64,000 nt of DNA, from positions 248,001-312,000 of the forward strand of contig JACATO010000922.1 in NCBI GenBank assembly GCA_018389105.1, given 5' to 3'. The notes beneath the pieces are model-generated. The model did no database searches. It saw only the letters and a program-made list of their open reading frames with translations, and had not been told where the DNA came from. Numbering within the stretch: position 1 is the stretch's first letter; each line of letters starts with the position of its first letter. Shown piece after piece: positions 52,005 to 64,000 of this stretch. The translations under genes and the position numbers were made by a program. The DNA is from Nautilus pompilius. Lineage: Eukaryota > Mollusca > Cephalopoda > Nautilida > Nautilidae.

Positions 52005-52366
52005 CTGTTTAGGAGAAAAACATGAATAGCGACAAAGAGAGTAATGGGCACGTGACATTTGTGCATCTCGGAGCTGAAATGATCAGACGAAAAGAAACTA
52101 ACTGAAACAATTCTTATTCTTTTTCCTTCGATAAAGTGTCCAACTTAAAGGGCTTTTGTTTCCCTCCCCCACGGAGGAGCTGAAAGCAAAAGCGTTGTCG
52201 CTGATTAACTTGATAGCTGGCCCATATGCACAAAAAAATTTTAAAAATGGTTTATTTTTCACTTAGCAAATCTGAATTTGCTTGGAAAATTACGATTTCT
52301 TTACGCAGTCATCTTAAGCATCGACAAATCACAAAAAGAGGCGTTTACATACTTATGCAATGTTAC

Positions 52367-52529
52367 CTGGTTCATGTAGGAAAGATCCGTAGCGAACTTG
52401 TCTTTGATCCGGGAAGGAACAACTTCTAAGATGTTATCGCCAGGTAAGAAGACGGTCATAGGACCAGTTGAGTCAGTGGTAAGAATGTTTTGTATCTCCG
52501 GGTATCTGTGGACATAACTCGCCGCCTGA
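52367..52529 (-). CDS. FAS1 domain D, N-terminal third
   Basis: The exon lies between acceptor ctcgacag and donor CAG|GTAACA, phase 2 in and phase 0 out. The H1 motif reads PMTVFLPGDNILEVVPSRI. The region before it (AASYVHRYPEIQNIL) fits the first FAS1 helices. Confidence 0.92.
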
Positions 52530-53617
52530 CTGTCGAGGGAAAGAACACGGACAATATTTGGAGACGCACATTAAAACAGAAATGATTGATAACGCGAACA
52601 CAGTTTACTTTTTTCTATCGAAATCAATTATCTTGATGCATGCAGCTTTAGAAAGTATCAGATTTCTTTCTATGGAGCACTGAACAAAACCACAGGCATA
52701 ACGAACCGTGTTTGCAAAAAGGAACTAATTCTTCGGAATCGAGATGTTTGGACGTCGTCCCCTTCAGCTACCAGATCTTTCCCCCCTTAACGAGCTACAC
52801 GGCCGCGACATCTCCAGTGAGCTTTTTCTTTTATTTGGTAGACCCCTGACTACTACAATGAAAAGGAAATTTTTGGTTTTATCTCTGAAAACCCAACGTT
52901 ATTTTCATTGATGATGAAATCCCGAAGAATTACTTCCAGAAAGCCAGTAGCTCCACCAATAAGATTCCGTAAATATCTTTCTTTACCACTTTAATTTAGA
53001 AGGTTGCTTTTAGTTTATCGGCATTTAAAAAAAAACAGAAAGAAATGCATTATAATTTTAAAAGTTAGGTTTTTTTAGAAATGTTACTATAAATTAAATT
53101 TGAATTATTGAATCAAATCAACGCTATGCTGGAGCACCGCCGTCACTGTGCTAATTATTAGAATTAAGAAATAATGATGAGGATCTGATAATTTCATAAA
53201 AACAGATGATAGGCCTGGTTTCCATCTAATAGATTCTGAACAAATAGCCAATAATGGTTTGTAGCAAAGTGCTGCCTTCTAATTGACTTGTGTAAGGCTT
53301 CATAGTTAATACATTTGTAAATTCAGTCTACCACTGAAATTAGTTAAACAAAAGTTGAACTTCAGGACTAACGAAACTGGTTCGATCACACTAGAAAACT
53401 GGGAGTCTGGGTTTACTAGCCAGGAAAATCTGTCTTTTATCTAAACTCGAGAAATTAAATAGTTTTATTTTCAATGCGCACGCGCACACGTTCGTGGCCA
53501 TCGGCGTACTGTATATTTGACCACTGCAAACAGCCCAAATCTATTTATTTGTTCGGCTTATTTATGAACGGGAGATGGGGGGGGGAGTCCACTAATTCTG
53601 GTTGGAGATCTTTTGAC

Positions 53618-53765
53618 CTGAGATTGTTCGTATCTTGTATAGCGTCCCACAACGAGAAATTCTTGTAGAACATCACGTTGGTGATAAGATGGATCACGCC
53701 GTTCGTGCACCCTACGTCGACGTGTACCAATTTCGCTCTCACCGACCCTCCTTCAACATACAGAT
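53618..53765 (-). CDS. FAS1 domain C, C-terminal third
   Basis: The exon runs from acceptor tttttcag to a weak donor CAG|GTCAAA, phase 1 in and phase 2 out. It reads VDVGCTNGVIHLITNVMF, an H2 motif of the Cys-x-Asn-Gly class. The donor lacks the usual +3/+4 purines. It is supported because the reading frame and the position match the other modules. Confidence 0.88.
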
Positions 53766-54680
53766 CTGAAAAACAGAAGCATTTAAATCATTTTGGTGGA
53801 GTTGTGTCCATCATCTTTTGCGAACCGAATAAACTTACGCTCTCGAATCTTTAATATCCGTGTTGGTTAATTGCAACTCTCATTTGTCGGTTATCGAGGT
53901 TGTTCGTGGACTTGTGACATTGTCAGCAGAAATCGAACAGCTTCGATCAGTCGTCGCTGTGAAAAACTACTGTTAGAAATCAGTGCGCTGCAGGAACACG
54001 TGTGTGTAACAGGGAAAACTTCAGTTATCGTTATATTAACTGTGTTATACCAGACTGTAATATATGGCTTTCATTATAATTCATCACGATCTCCATATAA
54101 ATATAAACTATCTTTCATTAAAAAAAAATTAAGTGAAGTATGTGCATTGGTTTCTAGTAAAAAGCGGGTAGATATCTCGTGTTTTCTGTGGGGGGGGTTA
54201 AAATTCTTAACACGTCCAGTTTTACTGGAATTACAAGTAAAAGATAAACAGAAATTAAATTAGAAACTAAAATGAGTTGTCTTGGCATTTGCGGCTTAGT
54301 TGATAATAAGCATTTACGAGATCTCGAAAAATCTACTCGATAGCAAGGAGCGACATTTGTCTACACCCTCCGACTCTTTGATATCTCTGTGTTAATATTT
54401 AATGCTCTTTCTATTAACCTGATGTTGCCTCGAACCAAAAGTGCAGGTAGAGGTCGAATGAACGGGAAAATCGTTCGTTATCTGTTCTGTAGAAGCAGAA
54501 TACACGATCACTATTCGGGACACGGACCATTCTCTTGAAACTTAATGTAGCACATAATTTTTATAGCATCTACAACCCTGTGCTACTATATCATTTAAAT
54601 ATCATCAATAATAATGATGCTTTATCGTATGAAACCGACCGCTGGCTTCTGTGGTCCCACTAGAAAATTGATGTATTTAC

Positions 54681-54795
54681 CTGATTCCATCTGATACAGG
54701 GTCAGAGAAGAGTTTCCCAACGTCTGCAGTGTCCCGTCGTTCGGAAATGCATTGGTGCTCGCTTCCAGGTTCGGTACTATGTGGTCTGTGAGAAT
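54681..54795 (-). CDS. FAS1 domain C, middle third
   Basis: A 115-bp exon from acceptor actgtag to donor CAG|GTAAAT, phase 0 in and phase 1 out. It contains LTDHIVPNL with the central His, then TLQTLGNSSLTLYQ. NSS is a sequon. Confidence 0.9.
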
Positions 54796-56087
54796 CTACA
54801 GTAATTTTTGGAGATGCAAAGCAGGTGCATGAGAAAATTGAAGATCAGACAAAACAAAACAAAGCAAAATGGTCTTTTACTGAAATGTCTCCTTAGAAAA
54901 ACGGTTAGAACGTCTTTACAGGTAGCTTGGAGCGTTTTTCCATCGGAATGGCTCGATAAAGTCTGGGTTAGCTTTCTGTAAATGGGTAACTCGCTCCTGA
55001 ACCGGCTTCTCTGCGATTGTGTTTACGTGGAGAGTCCACCAAAAAAAAGAGAAATGGTCAGGCAGCGAAGAAAGAGTCACAGCGAGCGAGCGATACGACT
55101 TCTTTTGCAGAATCGTTCCAGATAAATAAATTCTGTCTGTAATTAAAGTATAATTGCGTCTACAATAATCTAGAAATTCGTCTACAATAAGAACCGAAGA
55201 AATTATTCTACAATGATTTAGAGCCATTGTACTTTTTAGTAACGTTTCTGCACATCGGAAACTTTCTTTAGTTACATTTTTGTTCCAAATAACAAAATCC
55301 TCATCTTGTCGCGTTTAATTTTTGAAAAGCCATGTTTTTTTTTTCCATAATGCACGAATTCTTCACTTTTATGGATTGAAGCATACGCAAAGAAATTTTA
55401 ACATACCTGTGTTTTAAACACTGACGATGACAACCATTACGAGGTCAGCTCTATGCAGCTTAGCCATTTCCCGATAGCTACAGCGATTTATTTTTCTTAA
55501 GGAAAAAGGTTCCGTGAAATTCTGCGTCATCTGTAACTCGTTTCCTATTGTGGACTTTCGTATTTTAATTCGGTGTCATTTGCTTTGAAAGAAACGAAGG
55601 TGTTATCGGTAGCTATGCAGGTGTGCATCTACCAGTGTGGCCAAGATTCTGCCCCCACCCGAAATATGTTTGATTTTTTTTGGTTTTGTTTGAAGTATAA
55701 ATATACCACGGGTAACCATGCTCTGGTTCAGATTTGTCATGTATGTAATTTATGTGTTAGGATATATTTTTCAGTCAGAGCAATATTACAAAGTGTACAT
55801 TTATTAAACATCACTGCATCATTTCTCCATAGCCCCACCTTCACGAGAGATGACTATATTACGAGGTTGTAGTCTGGAGGCCCCATGAATATCAGATCGA
55901 CGGTTAATTGCTTTAGATAAGCTAAAGAAATTATTTCGCATTGTGACAAATTATGAACTATTGATATTTTGCTTAATAAACGGTGATGCAATAATCTTTA
56001 TATATATATATATATAAATATAATCTGGTTTCGTTTTTTTGGCATATTTGAAAGTGGACGGTGTTATCTCGGAACTGGTTGGCTTAC

Positions 56088-56250
56088 CTCGGTCATTACA
56101 GTGATGTTTTCTTGTAGTAGCCGTTGCTGCAGCCGGGGAAGCTTTGCGATTGCATCATCAGTGGGTGCAAACAACGTGAACTTGCGATCTTCATTCTCCA
56201 GAGACTTTCGGAGTGACGACGGCAACTTACCAAACAGCCTAGCCACCACC
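56088..56250 (-). CDS. FAS1 domain C, N-terminal third
   Basis: The exon lies between acceptor ctttcag and donor GAG|GTAAGC, phase 2 in and phase 0 out. H1 motif KFTLFAPTDDAIAKL is close to the family consensus. ENITV provides an N-glycosylation sequon. Confidence 0.95.
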
Positions 56251-57681
56251 CTGAAAGTAAACGCAGTACCCTGAGATGTACTTTTAAAAAATACGTGTCA
56301 TTATCGGCGCCTGTTGGGCTTGAAGCCGTAGATACAAAAGATCAGAGTCGTGACTCTATTATTTCCCAGTCCTTTCACAAAGCTCACGTCTCCGAACACG
56401 ATACTTTGAAAACTGGCAAGAAGTTCTTATTATGCACCATCCTGCAGAGTTATAAGAAAAAGATATAAACAGATAGAGAGAGAGAAGGTAACTTATTGAA
56501 TTGTGTTTATTTCGATGTATAAAAATCGGACATTAACTCGAAATGTCGTATATTTTATTACCAAGTTTGCTGTTAGTGAGAGGTGGCTGTTTAAGCAATA
56601 AATAGATAGATTAGCCTAACACATTGAGCCAAACTTTGGTTATCCGGCTTTGACTATATCAAAAACTTCGTTAATAAAACCAGAATCCTCCAGTCATCAG
56701 CAGTAGTACATTTAAACGTTTCTAAACACGCATTTTTAACGCCATAGCTCTTCTGACGAGGTAACAAGCAACTTTTCGTCGTCGTGGTTTTGTATAGTAC
56801 TAAATGGAGTTTGGTAGTGCTTGATGTTTATCCAAACTGGCGGACTATCCGAATCATAAATAGCATTGGTGTATGTCATAACTTTAGAAATCTCAATTGT
56901 CTTCCTCTGAGACAGGAAAGCGAGTTCTACTTTTCCATAAATTGCAAAGTGAGATCTCGCTTTTTTTGTGCAAATATAAAATTAAGAATTTGTCTTTGTT
57001 TTAACCAGAGCAGTAAAAATTGAGAAAGAATACCTGGATTAAGTAATAGTGTTTTTTTTTTTAAGAAAGTAAAGACAAAAGTGTCTGTACTTGTTAACAG
57101 ATGAAAGATATAGATAGCATAAGTCAGGGAGGGGTTGCGTTTGATCTGCTCAAAACCTGTGATCACCTGGTTTTTAGTTACGTTATCTAGTATGCAGACA
57201 GGAGGTATTTCAAAACCTTTCTTTAGTCCAAGGGGAGGGAGAAGTTTTTGATACGAACATTTTCCAGGGGTTGGTCGCTTTGTGTAGACCCCGATGGCTT
57301 TCTGCTCTCTTTATAACGATTCTTCAAAGATTGTAGCTGAGCAGCAGTGATCGTGGGATCTGAAGGCTTACGTTTTATGGAAAAAAAACCAAGCAGTTGT
57401 CATTTACTAACTCGTTATTTAACAGTGAAATGCTATCTCAGGTCGGCACTATCGGCAACAATCCCAGACACACGCTTAGTATAGTTTGTTTGTTTTTGAA
57501 TTTCATTAGTATTTAGAATTCGATTGACTTATTGATAAAGAACTCTAGTAGCCGGTAACAGAAGAGAAGCTGTCTTGGCAGAGCACGTGCTCATATTTTC
57601 GTCATATCCGCCTTAGACGAGTAATTTAACGTTCAGCAGATTTTTTTTTTTTTTTAAAAAAAAAGAGGATTAATTACACAC

Positions 57682-57826
57682 CTTGTCTGACTCATCGCCT
57701 GCAGCTTCTGAAGCAGGTTTTGATACACGTAATAGAGTATGTTATCCACCACATGGATGACGCCGTTGGCTATCGGGATATTTGGTAGGAGCACTTCCGT
57801 TTGCACCATATTATTTGATACAAAGA
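57682..57826 (-). CDS. FAS1 domain B, C-terminal third
   Basis: The exon runs from acceptor ccctttcag to donor AAG|GTGTGT, phase 1 in and phase 2 out. It reads VLLPNIPIANGVIHVVDNIL, an unmistakable H2 motif of the IPxxNG class. Confidence 0.95.
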
Positions 57827-58652
57827 CTGAAAGGGAAAGTAGAGTTAATTTTTTTAAAAAAAAAAAAATAAATAATAAAATGGCTGGCAGTTCGTCACAT
57901 ATACGGTAGGTAGAAAGCAAAAACCTGATTTAGGTGTTAGGCGTTGACTTATTCCAGAGCTACACTTAGCGACACTCTTATAAGCAGAGAGATCAACTCC
58001 AAAACCACAGACTAAACCCTGCGAGTTCCAAGTTACTACATGTCTTATTCTTGCCATCTCTGCATGATAACAAAACTAAATGGAAAAAAAACAAACAGGG
58101 AATACTCGACTAATAATAATAATAATACTTGTTAACGTGAAGGAAAACATTTTATCTTAAGGGTGTTTAAACAGAATCTAAAAGATTTAAATTCCTAGAT
58201 GTTTTACGCGCCCCCCCAAAAAAAACAAGCAGATCTTTTTGAGTGCCAGATTTTCTTAAATCGTTGCTCATTTATTATTCTATCCGTTCATGATTCTGTT
58301 TTGCGGTACTTGCTTTTTAAAACTAACTTAAGATAGAAAACTACTAAAAGAAAGCGAAACAGCATTTCAGATATTAGAAGCAGTAGATCGCTGTAGAAAG
58401 AACAGACACTCGAGACGGGAGATGTCGGGTTGGCATTAGAATTCTTTAATTTATAACTCTTTCCAAATCGGTTACTACGTGAAGTGACAAAGCCAAAGCA
58501 ACCAGCCCCATTAGACTTCATTTCTTAAACATCCTACTATTCCTTAGTATGTTGCGCTATTCTTTTACATTATTACCTTGTTTTCACGTGCTATTTTTTC
58601 CTTATCTGGTACGTACTTGGTTCGATGCGGTGCGGTCCACCAATAAACTCAC

Positions 58653-58767
58653 CTCTGTCGTGGAGTCTTGAAAACTCTAGAGTTCCAAGAAGAGGCAGCA
58701 AGGGCGGTAACTTTCTATTATGCGGAAGGAAGTAAACCTTTCCCAAAATAACATGAGCTTTAAAAAC
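58653..58767 (-). CDS. FAS1 domain B, middle third
   Basis: A 115-bp exon between acceptor ttttag and donor GAG|GTGAGT, phase 0 in and phase 1 out. It contains AHVILGKVYF, with the His usual at the centre of FAS1 domains, and LLGTLEFSRL, matching the conserved Thr-Leu-x-Gly-type strand. Confidence 0.88.
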
Positions 58768-59021
58768 CTAAAATAAACAAATTGGTGATGAGTTTGCTTT
58801 AGTGAAAAAGAAAAAAAATCGCAATGCTGTTAATTACCTTTGGACATAAGTACGTTAAAACAAAACAAAATGGCACAAGTAAGCGGGGAAGGTCACTGAG
58901 AGAATGAGACTTCTTGGCTGTTATCGTTACTGGTTTGGACAGTCTGCAGACTGGGAACGGGTCCTCCCGGTTCTGCACAAGTGACTGAGTACCACGCGCT
59001 ATTTACCGGACTAGAGACGAG

Positions 59022-59051
59022 AACACACACACACACACACACACACACACC
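59022..59051. repeat. (AC)n microsatellite
   Basis: A short perfect AC run of about 30 bp. Confidence 0.94.
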
Positions 59052-59549
59052 GGACAGAGACCGAGAGTACCAGCCCAGCCCTAATTACATTACCTTAATG
59101 TAATAGTTATTTATTTATCACCACAGTTCTAGCAGCCGTTCTCATTAAATATTAAAATAAAAGAACAAATTTCACGGCCAAATTATAAAGACAAAAATCA
59201 GCTCTCCGCCAACCCCCACGTGTCACCTTTTTTTTTCACATGTGTCGAACAACCCAAAAAAGGGGGCAAATTAGATACTGATTCAGAAATTAAGCGTACG
59301 GTCGATTTAAACGGTGTACGCACGACGCCAGGAATTCTAACAGTCTTACGTTGATGAAGCGTCTATGATCACACCCTAACGTCCATCTGAGCTGCTGTAC
59401 GTGATGAGTAAGTCGAGCGCAGCAGCTATATAGGCTTCAAGATCAGTTCAGTAGCTTATCGTTTCCTATCCTAAATCTCGAGCAAAGCGTGGATTCGTTT
59501 TAATTCTCTGCTATATATGTCAAAGAAATCGAGAAAGAGTTTTGTCAAA

Positions 59550-59791
<242 letters not shown>

Positions 59792-61594
59792 AAGGTTTCT
59801 CCTCCTCTTTCAAATTTTCTTCAGCCTCAGAAGTAACTCGTGATACAGCGTTAAATGCACTAAATAATTTGTTCCTCTTCATCTTCCTTTTCTTCCACCC
59901 TCCCCACACCGACAGCAAAACCCACTTGGAGATCGATAATCGCCCATTAGAATCTAATGGACCTAGAACTTTGTGTTAAACATATGAATTATTAACTAAT
60001 TATCGTCTAAAGAAATGATGGAAATTTGTCAAATAAATCTCTGGAAAGAACTGCCTTTATCTGCTTGTCGACTGCCCAAATTTGAAGCGACGCTTAATTG
60101 TTCTGGCCGATATAATTAGACGTTTTCTCCATATTTCTATGGTTAAGTTGTTTAAAATGTGGTCTCCAGCAGCCGTGAATTAAGTCCTGTGTGACTTTAA
60201 TCCAAACAGCCAACCTCTCAAAGAAGTAAAGCGCATCGCTGACGACTTTCTGTAACAATTTTAAACAATTTTCTTTCTTCTGACTATTTGCTAGACTGAG
60301 GTAAGCATCCATGCAATCTTATTGTGAAATTCCGCGCCCCTAACTATTTAATTTATTTATATAAAGTTCTAACTGATTTGTTATCAGAAGAAGAATAAAA
60401 AAAAGCTATGACGTTGAAAGTTATTTTGCTTAACAAGAACTAATGATAAAGAAATATTTTGAATAGTATATTTAAATAGTAACTTATAGAGAAAGGGACA
60501 CAACTCTGGTTTTCCTATTTTGCAATCCATCTATAAAGAACTACAAAGTGTAATATTATAGAATAATGTCCTCTGCATCAAGTATTTATTTTCTAATCAC
60601 GTTTTAAAAATATGAAATATTTTTGACTACAAAATGTGTCGAAGGATTGTGAAAATTATCAAGGTGTTCTAAAAGTTGGAAACCGATGGATATCCAATTA
60701 ATATCAAGTGTATTACAAAATTTAAAAACGGTGCAAATATAATACTAAAAATAAAGAGCAATCTATGTAAGGAATATTTTTTTAATAAAAAAAAGAGGTT
60801 TCCAATACAGAATCGGTAAAAATTATGTCATGTAGAGATGCCGATCCGTGTTGATGATGCGAAGATATGCAAAAGATTTCGTTTGCTTCAGCGGTTATCT
60901 TGGAATTTTGGTGCCATTGTCGCGAATTCCGTTTCCACATCAACCCTGACATTCTCTGCAAAATTATTTCCGAAGTCTTTTCTCTCCCTTTAAGGGGTGA
61001 GAACAGCTGCAAATTTAAACTCGTCGAAACGGACGGATTTTGACGAAATACAATGAGAGAAAGCCTAGTATCGGAATTTAAATCACAGCCCCCAGGTCGC
61101 GTTTATTGTTCTGTCACTGCGCTGCTCCGAACCCAGAAAAGTCACCTAATAGGGTCCCCAGGCCCCGGCCTGTCTCTCCGACCCACACGCCTATGAGGAC
61201 AGTTTCTATTTAGTTTTTTGTCGCATTTTCCATTTTCCGTCAATTACCCAAAGAAAGGGAGACAAACTGTTTCCCTTCTCTCGCTCATCTTATGTCGGAA
61301 ATGTGTTTTCTCCTCCCTCCAGCGCCACATTTTCGTAATATCCCACGGACAGAATCGCCAAATTCTTGGAGTATTTTTAAAACCAAAAAAATGTTTACCA
61401 TTTTTAAAGAAAAATTATTATTATTATGTCTGTGTGTACTGTTCATTTAGCGCTTTAAGTTCCAAACTGGTTAGAACCAAGATGATGCCGGGTCTAGTTT
61501 AGTTTGGAGATTTTATTTGAAGACGATGCATTAGAATGAAGGCCGTTAGAAGATGCTTAGGAAGATGGAAAGAACTAGAGCAAGGGACCCTTAC

Positions 61595-61754
61595 GTTCTG
61601 CAGCAAGGTGAAGTTTCCCAACAGGTCCTCCCGGCCGCGACTCGGCGCAGCGGCTACGGAGAAGTCGTTCGGTGAGAAGACGGTGAACCGAACCTCGGGG
61701 TTGTCACTCTGCGCTTCCAGCTGGTGAAGGGTGGACGACGCTTTCCTGATGAAC
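61595..61754 (-). CDS. FAS1 domain B, N-terminal third
   Basis: The exon lies between acceptor gtttcag and donor AAC|GTAAGG, phase 2 in and phase 0 out. The H1 motif is RFTVFSPNDFS. The exon ends LGNFTLLQN, which holds an N-glycosylation sequon (NFT). The split codon CA|G joins it to the previous exon. Confidence 0.92.
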
Positions 61755-63228
61755 CTGAAACAACAAAGCGGGGGGGGGAAGGAATGAGTCGACCGGCGCT
61801 TCCTCTTTCTCCCTCCCTCCCTCCCATTCCTGGCTGACACCGATGGTGTTCTACGACCTCACTCGTACTAGCTTTGGTCACTCACTAGTTTTCGAAAGGA
61901 ACTACTTTTTCAGTATCCCCTTTTATACCAGAAGAATCAAACAAATTGTAAGTCCAAACAAAAAACCCACAACTTAATATTGCTTATTTTTTCCGTTGCA
62001 AAAGAAAGCTACCTAGCACATCTGCTTAAACAAAGTTAGATCATTTTAAATGCCCGGCTTTAAAACTCCAATCCTATATTTGAAGCATCTTCCAACTTTC
62101 AAATGCTGTCGATTTGTTCAGAAAATTATAAACAATTCCTCGTCTGTTTTGCTTTGTTCCTTATCTTATAGCAGAATGATATCCATCCTGTCAAGCTTCT
62201 ATTGCAGCTCATCTCTTTAGAGAGTTTGCGAAAACAAGTCTCTTAACTCCGAGAGGTCAGTTCTAACATGCGTAGGAATAAACCTCGGACATCAAGATGG
62301 AAATGTACACAAGTAAAGTTGCATTAAGTTTATCTTACTCCTTAATCCGTGTTAAATGGGATCTGTTCATATTTGAATATTATTCGAAGTGCTATTTTAA
62401 AATATTTTTTTTCTTGACATTATCATAAAATAAGATTAGAGTAGTTTTGTTGTTATTTGATTGCGTATTAAATAATTTCTTTTTAAAAAAATCAGGTGCG
62501 ATTTAGTGTTTGAGAGCCAGCCAGTCAGGTGGGTATGGATTTTTCTCTCCCTGTATTTCGGTTTCTATCGCTACTAATCGCATGAGATCTGGTAGCCGCT
62601 TTCCCGATGAGAACTGCGGTACCCACCGGGGGAAGGGTGGTATTTGCAAATTGAGCACTTACGAGGGGATGGATGTACAGTTTATACAGCTAATTTACCT
62701 GGCTTTGAGTTTACTGTTTATCGCAAATTTACAGTTGTTTTCTGTGTTATCCACTTTGGAAATATTAATAGAAATATTTCCTGTCGATTGGAGAAAGATA
62801 TAAAAAGACCGGAATGAGGTCTTTAAGTGTGTTAGCGTTAGAGAATATTATTCTATTTATTGAGTTAATAAAGATGTAAAGTCCATACTTATGGGAAACT
62901 AAGTGCTGCAGAATAATTACTATCTGACAGGCAGAATCTTGCCATGTAACAAAGTACGTGTTAAACAAACGGATTTAAATACCTTGGAACAAACTGCAGG
63001 TAGGCAGTATACGGAAGCGACGAGCGATGATTGCAGACACAACGGGGCTTTGATGATTGAAGAGGGACGAGACCGTCATATCTGTTTTTATTTACAACCT
63101 TTTTGTTTATCTAGTAACCCAATAGAATTATACATACATTATTGTATCAGTGCCGCCTCCACACACACACACACACCCCAAAAAAGAGAAGTACGTTCAA
63201 CATTGAATTTTAATGAACGACATCTTAC

Positions 63229-63383
63229 TGGAAAGATAGACTAGTCAAGTCCGGTAACTTGTAATACTGCCGAAGTGTCTTCGTGCTGCCCACAGGGGAG
63301 ATAACTTTATCTACAACATGCAGGACTCCGTTGTCCGCAGGGATGTCCGCATCGATCACAGTGGCGCCGTTCACATAATGCAT
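63229..63383 (-). CDS. FAS1 domain A, C-terminal third (first visible exon)
   Basis: The exon starts after ttttcag and ends CA|GTAAG. It reads MHYVNGATVIDADIPADNGV and continues through LHVVDKV, the FAS1 H2 region. The exon enters in phase 0; phase 2 would hit a stop and phase 1 would lose the motif. The other visible exons of this type enter in phase 1. It leaves in phase 2 and joins the next exon in frame. The ATG at the exon edge is unlikely to be the true start because it lies inside a conserved domain. The two upstream thirds of this domain must lie to the right of the window. Confidence 0.87.
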
Positions 63384-64000
63384 CTGAAAATATACAGAGA
63401 CCAGAGTTTGTCACGCGTGCACATGTGGGACTGGTGAAAGTTACTTAATGCACTAAGCGACACCAGCCAGACTGTCTGGTAGCCGCTGTGTGTTTTGGAT
63501 GTACGGTCGACGTTGAGATTTTCTGTGTAGATGTCGCGCTATCTACATTCCACCCGGAAAAGGCTGCTCCTCCGGCCCCACGTGAGAAGTTTCCATACTT
63601 AAGGGTTGGGAAGCGCGAGTGGTGAAATCGTGGAGTATTCGGAAATGTATCTGTATGGGGAAGTTGTAAGCAGGAATGAGAATACGCTGGGGGGGGCGAT
63701 CAGAAACAAAGTACGAGAAATCAGGTTTGTATCGACCAGACATTAACGCAAGTGGCGGTTCGTTTGATGAGCGCCGAGAAGCACGCTAATAGGTTTAGAA
63801 AAGTCGCGTCTAGTTTATTGTTAGTCAACTAAACCGCTTTAAAAACTTTATAATATGTTTAAAAAAAAAAAAGCCATATCTGAGTTTTTCATTGGTGGAA
63901 GGTCTTTGAAACTTTAAAAATTACCTTTTTTTTTTTTTTCAGCGAGAACTTCCTTCTAAACCGATCTGCGCTGTTGTTTAGAATAATTTTCTGAAATAAC
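63384..64000. other. Upstream intron of the FAS1 gene, no exon seen
   Basis: This should contain the intron before the first visible exon. I saw no middle-type FAS1 exon (central His, phase 0 or 1 exit) on the minus strand here, so the preceding exon lies beyond the window. Confidence 0.55.

Noticed and set aside
54916..55227. 103-codon minus-strand open frame in the domain C intron
   Set aside because: No motif; the exons on both sides join in phase without it.
60782..61012. Minus-strand open frame in the domain B intron as an extra exon
   Set aside because: It has no FAS1 motif, and exons 61,595 and 58,767 join in frame directly.

Overview
This window looks like animal nuclear DNA. It is AT-leaning and repeat-rich, with no bacterial-style gene packing. 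Its one well-supported gene is cut into many short exons with ordinary GT..AG splice sites. The extracellular fasciclin (FAS1) gene family, the hAT-type and Tigger/pogo-type DNA transposons, the tRNA-like SINE fragments and the long (TC)n, (GA)n and (ATT)n tracts fit an invertebrate, possibly a mollusc or another lophotrochozoan. That placement is inference; nothing here fixes the species.

The right-hand 36 kb (27,500-63,383) holds one gene on the minus strand, the 3' part of a multi-FAS1 adhesion protein. I reconstructed 19 exons that join in a single frame of 1007 codons plus stop. They encode the last third of one FAS1 domain and six complete FAS1 domains in tandem, then a Thr/Ser/Pro/Arg-rich stalk and a short hydrophobic segment near the C terminus. 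Each complete domain is built from three exons (H1 third, central-His third, NG-H2 third) with the same intron phases throughout (2, 0, 1, then 2 again). This is the clearest ordered structure in the window. The start of the gene lies beyond the right edge.

The introns carry repeats: a 35-copy 40-bp minisatellite and a 280-bp hAT MITE in one intron, a 401-bp hAT MITE and a 16-copy TGACGTCA-bearing (TC)n array in the next large one, another such array at 41.1 kb, and, in the 8.4-kb intron, a broken Tigger/pogo transposase and a 14-copy 45-bp minisatellite. The left-hand 27 kb has no gene I can support. It holds simple repeats, more TGACGTCA arrays (3.8, 7.4 and 18.2 kb), SINE fragments and several CpG-rich blocks.

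The two observations most worth following are the strictly phased three-exon FAS1 cassette and the repeated presence of the palindrome TGACGTCA (a full cAMP-response-element core) in several tandem arrays and in solitary sites across the window.
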